NCBI GenBank assembly: GCA_028386065.3
Contig: JAKUCV010003272.1
Span: 222,748-286,747 of the forward strand
Direction of reading: 5' to 3'
DNA from: Turnera subulata
Taxonomy: Eukaryota > Streptophyta > Magnoliopsida > Malpighiales > Passifloraceae
DNA: 64,000 bases
The position numbers were made by a program, and so were the translations under genes. The notes beneath the pieces were generated by a model. The model was given only the letters and a program-made list of their open reading frames with translations. It did no database searches and was not told the DNA's origin. Positions 12,933-25,360 of the stretch are shown here, in pieces (within the stretch, counting starts at the first letter, position 1; each line of letters opens with the position of its first letter).

Positions 12933-13584
12933 GATATATTTATATATATATAGCAAAAAGGATTTAATTTCTTTTGTAATAACAGTGGCATATTCCTCGT
13001 GTCATTTTATATATGTTTTATGCATTTAATTTTTGGCCTTCAGCTAGGTATGATCCTGTTTTGCCGTCATACTTCACATGTTTGTATTTGTATCATCATC
13101 ACGTGTGGACCTTTTCCAGAAACTACACTGTCCAGATGTTCCATGTACTATATAATATTATACTGAGATTTATTAGGTATACTTATTATATATCACCCTT
13201 TGATCGACTCAATTTCTGGACCAAACAGATACATACAAATAAGCTGTTATAGCTCGATTGAACTTACATGATTAATTAATGAGAAAAAACATTTTCAAAG
13301 TTTATTAATGCCTGGTAGGAGGGAGATCTCTTTCACGAAGAAAGCCATCTTTTGCACTTGAACTATCACATTATTATTTTTTTTTAATGACTAACTCAAA
13401 CTAGTAGTTTAAGCTATTAAGTAAATAGCAAGAATCATAAGCAGATTTGGTGCCTTATGCACTTTAGAGGACAGGACTCCAGCAGAGCTGTTTATTTTGG
13501 ATGGCAGATCGTTTTCTTGAAAGATGATGATTCCTTGTACTTCAGGAGACAGACAAAGTCGGTTTCTGTAATCATCCACTCGCT
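12933..13584. other. 3' flank of the MATE gene
   Basis: AT-rich sequence following the MATE stop codon, expected to hold the 3' UTR. Several AATAAT-like and TATATA-like words occur, but no single polyadenylation signal stands out. No other gene is seen. Confidence 0.4.
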
Positions 13585-13648
13585 AGTTATGTTTCTGGGA
13601 CTTGATCTGCACTTTGGTGACATAATCTTTTCAAAAGATCCAAATGTT
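13585..13648 (+). pseudogene. Fragment of MATE exon 10
   Basis: The segment encodes GLDLHFGDIIFSKDPNV and matches exon 10 of the intact gene (12070-12120) at all but about 3 of 51 positions. The similarity stops on both sides, so only part of the exon survives. The sequence upstream (13440-13580) does not resemble the MATE intron. It probably remains from a recent partial duplication whose right side was then disturbed by the retrotransposon that begins near 13724. It cannot encode a transporter. Confidence 0.8.
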
Positions 13649-13723
13649 ACTACTTCTCTCTATATCGAGTACTATATATAGTTTTCCATGTTACAACATT
13701 TTTCATTAGCTTTAAGAGTAGGT

Positions 13724-16700
13724 AGATGTAGGATCCGTCATGAAATCTGCTCAAATACATACAATGGTCGTATTTGCTTTTTGTATATTTTTGATCCATC
13801 ATAAACTTGTCAAATTGTTTGTACCACTCTCTTGGCGATTGCTTCAAACGTACAACAACTTGTGTAGTTTATACACCCACTTTTCTTTGCCAATAGCTTT
13901 GTATCCATTTAGCTGAGACATATAGATTTTCTCCTGTAAGTCACCGTGTAAGAATGCGGTCTTCACATCAAGTTGAGCTAGCTCTAAATTTAACTATGCG
14001 GTCTTCACATCAAGTTAAGCTAGCTCTAAATTTCAACTGTCCTACCAAGGTCAACAAAATTCTAATAGAGAAATGTTTAACAACTGGAGAAAATACCTCA
14101 TTACAATCAATTCTGTCCTTCTGACCGTAGCCTTTAGCCACCAATATTCCCTTGTAGCGAACATTAATCTTGTCAAAAAAATTTTCCTTTTTAGCAAATA
14201 CCCATTTGCATCCAATTGCCTTCTTTTCCCTTTAGAAGTTGTGTCAACTTCCATGTCTTGTTCTTCTCAGGAGATGTATCTTTCCATCTGCTACTTTCAG
14301 AACTTCGAATGGCTTCTGAAAAAGTAGAAGGAACATCATCAATGATTGGAAGTGCATAGGCCACCATTTCAATAAGATGTTCTAGTTTTCACATTTCTCG
14401 TCTGGTTCTTTGTAAGGCAATTGAATCCATCTGTTGTGAAGGTTCTTGGGTCGGAATCTCCTCTTCATCTGACTCTCCTTCTATCAATGAAGAATCACTA
14501 CTGGTGCTCATTGCTGGAATCACCTTGGTATGCTCAAACTCCACCTTCTTTGAAATACACTCCACCTGCTGTGAAGTACCATCAGTTTCTTCTGGATTTA
14601 CCTTAGTCAACAAGGCTGATTCATCAAAGGTAATATCTCTGCTGATGATAGTCTTCTTTGCCTCTAGACAACATAAACGGTTTCCTCTGACTCCAGTATT
14701 GAGGCCTATAAATAAAGCCTTCTTTGCTCGTGGGTCTAAATTTGATTCATTCACATGATAATATGCAGTAGAACCAAACACACATAATGAATCATAATCA
14801 GTAGCAGGTTTACCTGACCATACCTCTAAAGGGGTCTTGTCACCTAAAGCCGATGATGGCAACCGATTAACAAGATGTTGTGCATATGTCACAGCCTCAG
14901 CCCAAAAATTTCTGCCTAACCCAGCATTAGACAACATACATCGAACTTTCTTCACTAATGTCTTGTTCATACACTCTGACACCCCATTCTATTATGGTGT
15001 TTTCCTAATTGTGAAGTGCTGAATTATGCCATATTCTTGGCATACCTTCAGGAAAGGATCACTCGTATACTCTCTACCATTGTCTGTTCGCAGAATTTTA
15101 ATCTTCCTTCCTATATGGTTTTCAATCTGAGCTTTCCACTTTAAAAAAAAATCCCAAGCACTTCATCCTTCTTCTTCATTGTAAACATCCATACTCTTCT
15201 AGAAAAGTCATCAATAAAAATGACAAAAAAATGTCTCCCTCCAAGTGACTGTGTCTTGGTAGGCCCCACATATTTGAATGCAGATAGTCAAGAATCCCCT
15301 TGGTATTACGGATAACAGGGCCAAACTTCACACTTTGTTGCTTTCCTAAAACACAATGATCACAAAACTCTAATATGCAAGTCTTTGTAGCTTTCAGCAA
15401 TCCCTACTTGGCAAGAACTTACAAGGATTTTTCACCAGCATGTCCCAAATGCATATGCCATAGCTTTGTTACCTTTGCATCCTTCTTGCTTCTAGAAGTT
15501 ACTGCTGCTACTGTTCTAACTATTGTCCTACCTTGGTAGTAATACAAATTATTCCTCTTCACACCTTTTAACATCACTAATGTTTCTGATGTTGCTTTAA
15601 GAATTCCATTTTGCATAGTAATAACTAGGCCTTTTGATTCTAAAGTCCCCAAAGAGATGAGATTCTTCTTTAACTGTGGAGCGTATCGAATATCTCTCAA
15701 AATTTTGGTGGATCTGTCATAATTTTGCAGCTTGATTGAACCTTTCCCAGCTATTTTACATGGGTTTTCATTGCCATATAAACAACCCCTTCATTGAGAT
15801 CTTTGAAGTCAAAGAACCATTCCCAGATGGCACACATATGGTAGGTGCAACCTGAATCCAGAATCTACTCATCTACTTGTGATGTTGAAGGTGAAATAAC
15901 CAAGCAGATGTATGACTCCACATCACTTTTACATTCAACAATGTTTGCATCTTGTGGAGTCTTCCCTTTCTTCTTCAACTTCGGGCAGTCTTCCTTCCAA
16001 TGCCCTTTCTCATGACAAAAAGCGCACTCATCTTTGATAATTTTGCTTATTGACTTGGACCTTCCTCTTCTCCCTTTCGATTGGCTCTATTGTCGACCTC
16101 TTGCCACTAAAGCTTCATCTTCCGCATTTGCTTTTTTCCTCACTTTATCCTGTTGTCTTAACTCATGACTATACAAAGCTGAACATACAACATCCAATGA
16201 AACATTCTCCTTCCTATGAAGTAGCCTAGTCTCCAAGTGCTTAAATTCATCGGGAAGAGATGATAACAACATTAAATCCAAATCTTCATCTTCAAACATA
16301 GCATCTAAATTGAACAAATCTGCAACTAACTTTTAAAACAAAGTGATGTGTTCATTCATAGTAGTACATGGTCGATACTCAAATCGGAATAATCTCTTCT
16401 CCATTGGAAGCTTATTCTGACCACTCTTCTTTAAGGAAGTGTCTTTCAATACCTTCCACTGTTTGTGTACAGAAATCTCATTTCTGAATGCATACTTCTG
16501 CTCTCTGGACAGACACGATCGAATTATCCCTCATGCCAACTTGTTAATGTCGGCCCAATCCTTGTCACTGATATCATCAGGCTTCTTATCTTTAATATCA
16601 ATATCAAGGCCTTGCTAGAACAATGAGTCATGAACATCACACTGCCACATACTAAAATGACCCGTACCATTAAATATCTCCACAACAAGTTTCAAATTAG

Positions 16701-16737
16701 ATATTGGAAGCCTCGACCATTTGGACGTGGAAGTCAT
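13724..16737 (-). pseudogene. Broken gag-pol of the Tork-like Copia element
   Basis: The minus-strand frame begins at the ATG at 16737. It shows gag with an intact zinc knuckle CAFCHEKGHWKEDC (about 15990-16035), a protease motif LDSGC (near 15860), the GAG-pre-integrase His/Cys region (CDHCVLGKQ, about 15340-15370), the integrase C-terminal half (14389-14982) and the start of RT with KQSPREWYKQFD (near 13830). In-frame stops and frameshifts occur throughout (for example near 16320, 16540 and 15850), and there is a direct repeat of ~41 bp inside RT (13955-14035). Not functional. Confidence 0.85.
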
Positions 16738-16844
16738 CTCTCCAGTATGCTTTTTTCCATCATTACAAAATCAAAAGATAGTATTCAATAATTCAATATT
16801 TCAACAAGTAACCTTAAGGATGAACCTTCGGCTGCGCTAACATT

Positions 16845-17219
16845 TGTTGGGGAAAACTCGGGTAATTTTCCCACTACGACAAACAACTAGTGAATTAAAC
16901 AAATAATTCATAATCTATACCCAACAAATAAATATTGAATATTTTATCACCAATGCACAACAGAAAAGTAATCGACAGAATAATAAAAGAGATAAGGAAC
17001 GAACAAACCTGAAACTTGATAACGGAGTTCGGCCAATAATTACATACGTCTCTGGAATACCATTATTGTGGCCTGCTCTTTATATTAAGAGAAGAGTATG
17101 TATTACAAAGTTTGGAATACATAAAAGTAAGGGGGTGTTACTTATATAGAGCTCCACACCTTCTCCAAAGCAACTTCCAATAGATGCGGATAGCAAATAA
17201 AAAGCACCATAATATAACA
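16845..17219 (-). mobile_element. 5' LTR of the truncated Tork-like Copia element
   Basis: On the minus strand it starts TGTTATATTATGG and ends GTTTTCCCCAACA, giving TGTT...AACA ends. A minus-strand TATA-like CTATATAAG occurs near 17140-17150. A primer-site-like GTTAGCGCAGCC follows on the element side. Confidence 0.8.
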
Positions 17220-20200
17220 GGAGGGTGGTTCTCAAAAGCATCAAAACCATCCTTATGATGCACAAAACTTGGGACGCTTAACTTAACTACGCTAAGTTAG
17301 AGGAGCACCAACCTTTGAGTAGCATTGGAAACTCGTCACAGTTTTAATTAATACCTCCAAAGTGTAAAGCAGAAGGAATTTTTCTTTTTTGATTGCTTAT
17401 TGCGGGAATACTATTACAAGCAAATAAATAGTATTTCTAACCTGAATCCTAGAAGAAAATGTAAAACACAAGAAAAGTAAGTATTTATGTGTCTCTCTAT
17501 TATCCTTCATGCTTTAAAAAGGTACAGTAGCATACGTAGTACTTAGGTGTGGTCGAATTTAGCAAGGTACAAATTTGAAGACCGCCTTTCAATTTTTAGT
17601 AATAATGCATGAAATGGATTTATAATAGAATTTATTTATACAAGAATAGGATTGTCATAGTAAATAAACAAAGTCAAATGAATAATTCTCAAAAGGAAAA
17701 ATTCAATGAACTGTGGGATAAATTGATGATTACTTTGTTATATTGCTAGATATATCCATTCAAGTGATATGATTAAAAATTTGTTTGCATCAGTTTTACG
17801 TTTTGAATTAAATTTATTTTACCATATTCAACTGAAGCCAACAATGGTGTCATTTAGCTAGTAACTCAATGCAATTTATTTAATAAATAGATTCAACTAT
17901 ATCACATGTTGCTAGCATTAGATCCACCAAGAGTCAATGATATAAGTTGATAATTTACTTTCTGAAATTTGACGTAGTAAATAGTCATTTTTTTATTTCT
18001 ATTCATCACATTTCAAGATTTGGAATTTCAAGTTCTTAAAAAAAAAAAGACTTGGAATTTGAAAGCATCAAGGACTATATATGGACTAAAATGAGTTGTC
18101 ATCTCATAATTTGATCTTCTAACAGCCAATATCTAATTTGTACCATTGTTATAAGCACAAACAAATATAAGAATGGTCAAAGACTAGGTAGACTATATTG
18201 ATGCACCAGGTGATTCTTGGTGAGTGGTGCATCAAACAAAATAGGAAAATTTGAATTAAAAAAGAACAAATGCGAAAAGAAAAAGTAAGATGGCACATAT
18301 AGTTAATTAAGGTAAGCTGAGTGACATGGCATCATCATTTTCTCACCAAATGATCTAAAATACACAGATTTTCAGTAATCACCATGACATGGCTCATTCA
18401 AGCACATGGTCGTCACATGCTAATTGTAGAATAATTAAGCAATGCATCACTCTCTCTACTATCGTTCCTGTTTTGTAAAACCACAGTAGCACAGCATATA
18501 TAGTACTTAAGAGTGGTTGAATTTTACAAGATAAACAATTGAAGACCGCTTGTCAATTTATAGTAATAATGCAAAAAAACGGATTTATAATACAATTTAT
18601 TTGTACAGAGAATAGGATTGTCAGAGTAAATAAACAAAGTTAATGAACAATTTATGGAAAATTTTTGAACTAATTTGAACCGTCACCATATTTGGATTCA
18701 ACAAAAATTATTACCATATTTGGATTGAACAAAAGTTAATAACTAAATTATTTTGAATTAATATAGTAATGATTCAACAAAACTATTACCATATTTAGAT
18801 TCAACCAAAGTCAATAATTAATTCTCGAAAGGCAAGAGCAAACAACATATGGAAGAAATTGGTGATTACTTTCTAAGATTGGGACCCCTCGTACATATAT
18901 ATCCATTCAAGTGATATGATTCGAAATTTATTTCTATCAGTTTTACATTCAAAATTAAATTTATTTTACCATATTCAACTAAAGCCAATAATGTCATTTA
19001 GATGGTGACTCAATGCATTCTAGTTAGCAAATAGATTTTACTACAGTACATGTTGCTAAGGTTAGATCCACCAAGAGTCAATGATATAAACTGATGATTT
19101 TTGAAATTTGAATGATGCAGGAAATACTCATTTTTTAATTTCTATTCATCACATTTGAAGACTTGAATTTTAATTTTTTAAAAAAATTTAGAATTTGAAA
19201 GCATAAGGACTATATATGGACTAAGGTGAGTTATCTTCCCACGATTTGATCTTCTCACAACCAATATCCTATTGGTACCATCGGCATAAACGCAGATAAA
19301 TATAAGAATGGTCAAAGACTACGTGGACTGTATTGGTGCACCAAGTCATTCGTGGTGAATCAAACAAAATAGAAAAACTCTAATTTTTTTTTTAGGGCAG
19401 GGAAACTCTAATTAAAAAAGTACAAAGATGAAAAGAAAAAATGGCACCTTTAGTTAATTAAGGTAAGCAAGTGACATTGCATAATGATTTCCTCATCTAA
19501 TATTCTAAAACGAAAAGATTTTTCTAGAATCACCATCAGCTCATTCTAAGCACGTAGCTGTCGCATGCTAATTTTACAGTAGCCAAGTAACGCCCCACTC
19601 TTTTCTTCGGACCAAAACTTTCCCATGTCAAGGCTATATACTCTTAAACAATTCAAGAATCCTGGTTCTTGAGTTTGGAGAATTAGGCATTTGATTGGAG
19701 AGTGGTTCTCAAAAGCATCAAAACCACCATTTTGATGCACAAAAATTTGGAAAGCTTAACTTAACTACACCAGACTAGACGAGCACCAACCTTTAAGCAG
19801 TTTTAATTTTTCTCTTTTGATTGCTTGTTGGGAGAATACTCTCATAAGTAAAGAAATAGTACTTCAAACCTAAGTACATACTAATATGTCCCTCGAGCTT
19901 TAAAAAAGCACACTAGCATATGTAGTATTTAGGAGTGGTCAAATTTTATAAGATACAAAATTAAAGACCGTCTTTCAATTTATAGTAATAATGTAGGAAA
20001 CGGATTTATAATAGAATCTATTTATGTAGAGAATAGGATTGTCAGAGTAAATAAACAAAATAAAAAACCAATTTATTAAAAAAATTGAACTAATTTGAAT
20101 CATTACCATATTTGGATTCAACACAAGTCATCATCATGTTTGGATAAATTTGTAATGATTCAACAAAATCATTACCATATTTGGACTCAATATAACTAAA

Positions 20201-22616
20201 TCATTTTGAACTAATATGGTATTGATTCAACAAAATTATTACCATATTTGGATTCAACAAAAGTCAATAACTAATTCTCAAAAGGCAAAAGTCAACAACC
20301 AATAAGATAAATGAGTTGAAAATGAGTTGTCTTCCCATAATTGATCTTCTCACAATCAATATCTCATTGATACCATCCGCATAAGCCCAAAAAATATAAG
20401 AATGGTCGAAGACAAGAGAATGTATGACATTACAAGAGAAAAGTGTGTATTTATGTGTCTCTATATTATCCTTTCTGCTTTGACAAAAAAAAAAACGCAC
20501 TAGCATATTTAGTACATAAAGTGGTCGAATTTACAAGGTACAAAATTGAGGACCGTCGTTCAGTTTATACTATTAATGCAAGAAATGAATTTATAATAGA
20601 ATTTGTAGGGAGAATAGGATTGTCAAAGTAAATAAATAAAGTTAATGACCAATTAGTGGAATAATTTTAAACTAATTTGAATCATTGATTCTTGATGTCC
20701 TTCATAATTGTTGACAATTGGAATTAACTCTACTAACTTCTCCATGATATTCTCTCCTCTCATTAGTGCTCTCTATTGTATTCTTTACTATATATTTTCA
20801 CATGTTGAAGGAACTTAGTTCTTGAGCCATAAAACACTACGTACCAAAATAAGAAACCCCAACTTCAGAACATCCAGTAAGATCAAGATTGTCCAGCATC
20901 TGGTATCATGGCTGAGTTTGTTATTGTGCCGCCCACAGAGAGTAAACGGAAAATTCAACTTTTTGTTTTTTTCAAACATGCAATGTATGATAATACTGCT
21001 ATACTACATACCCTAGTTTGGCCTGTGGAGGTTGGCCTCTATTTGCACCTCCAAAAAGTTGTTCTCGGCTTAGTTCCAATATTCTAATAGATTGAGATGA
21101 AGATTTTCAGTTTGTTAGATTTGGAATTTTGTTACATTTCATGCTAATCAGTATCGTACTTCTTTCTCATGAGAGCATGTTTAAAGAATTATATTCTTTG
21201 TGGGTTAGGCATCAAACGAAAAAATTACATTATGTAAATTGAAGAAAAAGGAAACAATTCATTCATTAACTCTATTTGAATACTTTTCCAGTTAATATCT
21301 TGATTCAGAGGTAATTGCAAATAGCACTGCCTGCAACAATGGCTTTAGTTGCGGATCCCATTGCTTCCCATATTGACTTAGATTTCATTGGCCACCTATG
21401 TTCACTTTCATAACCCCTACCTTATATCAGTTTATAAAGTTCTGTTACTTAAAATTCTATTAAAATATCACCATCTTATAATATTAATTATTTGTAGTAC
21501 ATACTAATTAATGAATTAATCTTATGTTTTTCTAATAAGTGATTTTTGAATGCAAATTATGATATTGAAACTGTTTTTTCCTTTTCATTGTGCTCATGCG
21601 AAGATTGTTGCTGTTAGAGTTTTAATTACCATATTCAATCAAGCATCAAATATTACAATATTTCCATTAGTCAGCATAACAACTTCATTTGCTGCTTTTC
21701 CAGAGTTGGTGATGAAGCACAAAACCATGACAATTTGGAAAAGGATTCAAACGAAGCTAGCAAAATGGGAGAGTTTCTCACTCCTGACAATGTGTTTAAG
21801 AACGTAGAGAACACTCCAAAGAAAGATATTGCAGGAACTCCTCGGATGATAACATGCTAGAGGCAATGAAAACCTATTTGCCATTAAAAAATGGAAGGAA
21901 AGATACTAATCCTCATGATGTTACTTCTTCCGGGTATGAGAGCAAATGTACTAAGGTCAAACAAAGAAAGAAAGAGACATATCCCTTCAGCCTCAATTGC
22001 CCTTATTGTTGGCTCAATTCTTGGTATCCTGTAAGCTACATTTCTCATATTTAGAGTAAAGTCGCTCTTAAAGGTCATGGGTGTGAAATCTATAACTGCC
22101 TTTGATGTGAATAATGTTGATTGTTGACTTGCTAATTGATTTACCACGAATTTCTTGGCATTCTTCTGTTTGATTTTAGAATCTAATCATTTTGCCCACA
22201 ATATGAAGCTTCTATAATAGATAGATATTTCAATCCAATGTCTACATGGAGCATTTATTGTCCTAAACTTTTTTGTGTAAATATTTTGATAGCCAAAGGT
22301 GAAGTGATTTGTATTTTCTGTTTTACTATATATGGTCAGATAGGAGTGAAATATTTTTAATAATGTCCCCCTTAGTATAAATCTTTCAATTTATAGTAAT
22401 AATGCAAGAAACTATGTATAATAGAATTTATTTGTATATGGAATATGATTGTGAGAGTAATAAACAAAGTCAATGGCCAATATATATAAATATTTTTGAA
22501 CTAGTTTAAATCATTACCATATTTGGATTCAACCAAAGTTAATAACTAAATCAATTTGAACTAATTTGGTAATGATTCAACAAAAGTATTACCATATTTG
22601 GATTCAACAAAAATCA
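17220..22616 (+). repeat. Degenerate multi-copy repeat block downstream of the MATE gene
   Basis: A core word group, TTTATAGTAATAATGCA followed by GGATTTATAATAGAATTTATTT, recurs near 17597, 18557, 19979, 20564 and 22391. The words ATTACCATATTTGGATTCAAC recur many times between 18680 and 22610. A second anchor, GGTCAAAGACTA followed by a TGCACCA motif, occurs near 18177 and 19311. Spacing is irregular (about 0.6-1.8 kb), so this is an old, rearranged tandem amplification, not a clean satellite. No intact gene is present; the MATE pseudogene at 21308-22091 lies inside it. Confidence 0.75.
21308..22091 (+). pseudogene. MATE pseudogene: remnants of exons 2, 3 and 4
   Basis: 21308-21398 matches exon 2 of the intact gene (LPATMALVADPIASHID-like). 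21598-22091 matches exons 3-4: IFNQASNITIFPLVSITTSF, a diverged Lys/Glu loop, then a decayed ALIVGSILG segment ending MGVKS at 22091. Exon 1 and exons 5-13 are absent. Frameshifts and stops occur in the loop (near 21805 and 21858), and the splice donor after MGVKS reads ATAACT where the intact gene has GTAAGT. It diverges far more than the 13585 fragment and so comes from an older duplication. Confidence 0.85.
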
Positions 22617-22626
22617 ATAACTAATT
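22617..22626. repeat. Target-site duplication, left copy (MULE 22627-34633)
   Basis: ATAACTAATT, identical to 34634-34643. Confidence 0.88.
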
Positions 22627-22868
22627 GGGTTTTTGGTAGGGATGGTACCTATATTTCATGGTTTGAGACAATCATGTACCCAAACTTTTTTGTCGAGATA
22701 TTTATATACCTGAAATTTTCGTGGGCAGTTTAGTTACGGGCCTCGGGCCGGGTATGTGCTGACGTGGATGCTGCCCGAAATTGGAAAGTTGCTCGTTACT
22801 CAAAACGACGTCGTTTCACCGCTATACGACGTTGTTGTGACATCGACGTGTCAAACATGGGCTCCACT
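22627..22868 (+). repeat. Left terminal inverted repeat of the 12-kb MULE
   Basis: Pairs with 34392-34633. It contains a subterminal hairpin-capable GGGCAG...CTGCCC segment around GACGTGG, and an AAAACGACGTCGTTT palindrome near 22800-22816. Confidence 0.85.
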
Positions 22869-23379
22869 CAGCTTCTCCCATGGTCTAACCAAAGAGTTAA
22901 ATGGCTGGAAATATTCCCATATCTAAAAACCCAAATTATAAGGCTTTATCAGAATTTTTTTAAACAAGAAAAACCAACTGCCAATCACAACTAAATTAAA
23001 TGGAAGAACACAATTATGAAATTTTTTTTTCTTAATAACCAGATAATGATAAAAAAAAGTTAAAAAAATAATTTGTGTGATTACGGATAATGACAATGAT
23101 ATAAATAGACCAAAAACAGATAATGATATAAAAATTAATTAACATGAACCACTATTTTAATAGCTTACACTATAGAAAAAAATAAAATACATCTAAATAT
23201 TATGATGGACTGTAAAAACAATAATAAATGTGTTTGATAACGGATAAATCAAGTTATTATCAAGTTGTATTTATCTAATATACACTAAAAAAAAGTCCAC
23301 CACTCTCTCTCTTGATTTTTTTTCCACCAAAAAAGTCACAATTAAACTAAATGGAATAACACAATTTCTCAAATCCCTC

Positions 23380-24000
23380 TCACGACCTGCACCACCGCCG
23401 TCCACCTTCTCCATCCCTTCTTCATCCTGCCTCCATGAATGATCAATCTGCCATGAAATCCCCCTCTCTACCTCCACCACTAGCCTCATCATCATCTCCA
23501 ACCTCTTTTTTCTTTTTACCACCATAGAATTCAACCCTCTTCTCCAACCCCTTCTTTCTTTATACCACCATAGAAGTTAGCACTTGGCGGCGTCGCCATC
23601 ACCACCATGACCACCAAAATCAACCACCAAGCACCCAAGCGCATCAACCCCCTACAATATCCAAAACCCATTGTCTATACACCACCACCATACCACGCCC
23701 ACCAATCGCTCATGTCACCATCCCTCACCCAAACCCAATTACATCAATCCCCACAACCCAAACTCGACACCACCACCACAATAACAACCATCTGACATCA
23801 AAACCGACAATGGCGCGACTTCATCGATGGGTTGGGAAGAAGACAGAGACGACGAGTGGGTGTCTGTGGTGGCTCCGCCGGAGGGCGGTCGTCTATGGTG
23901 GCAAAAAGAGGATGATGATTTTTGTTAAGGACTGTTGGGTTTGTGTTTCTTATACTTTGATTTCTTTTATAAATATTTTATATAATCTATAAAATCATGG
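23380..24000 (+). other. Pro/Thr-rich GC-richer stretch in the MULE interior
   Basis: The segment is rich in CCACCA and CACCACCAT words and gives short open frames full of Pro, Thr and His (for example 23607-23795). I see no conserved domain. It differs in composition from the AT-rich DNA around it and may be a captured exon or 5' UTR fragment of a host gene (Pack-MULE style). That is inference. Confidence 0.3.
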
Positions 24001-24114
24001 TCTTATGAAAGAAAGAGAGGATAGGTTGAAGAGGTTGGTGAGGGCGTGGTGGTGGAGACTGGAGAGTCAGGAGGCATTGGTTTTGTTTATTGAATTTTGT
24101 GAAAAAAAGGAACT

Positions 24115-24332
24115 TGTTATAAAACGTGATTTTAGGTGGATGTATTATACCTACCAAAACAGTGTTTCTCCTCGTATATATTGTAATCTAAAACAGAGTA
24201 TTTGGATGAATGAAATCTGTCGTGCCCTTCCCATCTCTACTCTTCCTCTGGCTTACTCTCCCCTTCTCTTCTTCCTCCTCTGCAAATTCAATTTCTTCAT
24301 AAAACACAGTATGAAACACTATATTCATAACA
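24115..24332 (+). mobile_element. 5' LTR of the Ale-like Copia element
   Basis: 218 bp, starts TGTTATAAAACGTG and ends TTCATAACA. It contains a TATATATTGTAA promoter-like word. Matches 34070-34287 at about 97%. Confidence 0.92.
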
Positions 24333-24346
24333 CGTTATCAACACGA
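24333..24346 (+). other. Primer-binding site of the Ale-like Copia element
   Basis: CGTTATCAACACGA directly abuts the 5' LTR. It is close to the TTATCAGCACGA type of primer site seen in Retrofit/Ale-type Copia elements. Confidence 0.6.
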
Positions 24347-24429
24347 TTTGATTCTGACCAACTGAGCAAACCCAAGAGCAAGAAAAAAAAAAACACATAC
24401 CAACTGAGAATGCACTGTAATATTACATA

Positions 24430-25085
24430 GCAGAATGAAAAAAAAACCAGTGCACCATCGGCCTCCACTGGTTACTGTTCACTGGGTGGAGCTCCGAGCC
24501 ACCGTGCACGCCACCGCCCACCTTGGCGAGTTCCCCGTGCCGGTGCGAACTCGAAGCAACTGTCCCCTTTCGCCGCTGCCGCCGGACGCGCCGTCCACGG
24601 CCGAGCCCAATGACCCGACAAGACCCGTAGGGTCTGCACTTCCTCCTCACGCCACCAACAGTCGCCAGCTGTCGCGTCTCACCCCTCTCGTCGTCTCCTG
24701 CCTGCGTCGCCGCTGCCAACGCCTCCGCTACAGCTCCTCTCGCCGTTTGTGCCAACCGCAGCCGCCAACCCGACGGGAGTCGTCGGATCCATCTCTTCTC
24801 CTCCACCGCCACCAGGCCTCACCGCCTGATCCCGGCTGTCGCCTGCACCGCCGTCACACCTGCTCAACCTCGCGCCGCCCTGCTCACCTTCGCCGACCGC
24901 GTCACGCCGCCTCTGCAAATCGCGGCCTGGTTATGAAGAAGATGACCCAGTTTTGGTCGGGTCATGAATTCGGGTCAAGTTTTGACCCGCGGGCCTCTTG
25001 ATCTGGGTTGGTTTGGGCCGGGCACTGGCTGGCCTGGGTTTTGGCCTGGACTTATACCTGGGCCGGTACTGTTCACAGCCCGGGT
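24430..25085 (+). other. GC-rich island between the 5' LTR and pol of the Ale-like element
   Basis: This ~650-bp block is much richer in G+C than the rest of the window, with runs such as CGCCGCTGCCGCCGGACGCG. It is open in several frames on both strands (for example 24435-25001 + and 24423-24812 -), which is what GC-rich sequence gives by chance. No domain is recognisable. It could be the element's own leader or a captured host fragment. Confidence 0.4.
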
Positions 25086-25088
25086 CCT

Positions 25089-25210
25089 TAAAAAAAAAAA
25101 GAGAGAAAGAAAGAAAAGAGGGAAGAGAAAAGAGAAAAAAAAAAGAAAAAAAAAAAAGAAAATGAGAGAAAGTTAGAAAAGAGGGAAGAGAAAAGAAAAA
25201 AAAAAAAAAA
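25089..25210 (+). repeat. Polypurine (A/G) low-complexity tract
   Basis: About 120 bp almost wholly of A and G (AGAGAAAGAAAGAAAAGAGG type). The minus-strand Phe/Ser frame opposite is an artefact of it. Confidence 0.85.
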
Positions 25211-25218
25211 TTTATTTT

Positions 25219-25360
25219 GCCGAAATTTTAGCATCTCGGGATTTTCCCGGCAAGCCCAGAAGTGTTTGGCTGGAAGCCGATACCTTGGGTTTTTCCCGGC
25301 AAGCCCGAAAGTGTTTGGCCGAAATTCAGTGTCTCGGGATTTTTCCCAGCAAGCCCGGAA
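25219..25360 (+). repeat. Three tandem ~49-bp repeats
   Basis: Three units start near 25219, 25268 and 25317. Each has CTCGGGATTTT or TTGGGTTTTT, then CCCGGCAAGCCCG, then AGTGTTTGGC. The second is the most diverged. They lie in the leader of the Ale-like element. Confidence 0.75.

Larger units (their letters stand above)
13724..17219 (-). mobile_element. 3'-truncated Tork-like Ty1/Copia retrotransposon
   Basis: Reading on the minus strand, a 375-bp 5' LTR (16845-17219) is followed by gag, protease, integrase and the first part of reverse transcriptase. RT similarity ends near 13724, just after a DGSYIYLLL segment. The YVDD part, RNase H and the 3' LTR are missing. The LTR outer edge is confirmed independently: sequence from 17220 onward (GGTGGTTCTCAAAAGCATC region) recurs at about 19690 without the LTR. 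I infer Tork from domain order and motif style. Confidence 0.8.

Noticed and set aside
24423..25001. Overlapping long frames on both strands (188, 129 and 79 codons) as captured genes
   Set aside because: GC-rich DNA gives few stop codons, so open frames on several phases are expected; no domain is visible in any of them.
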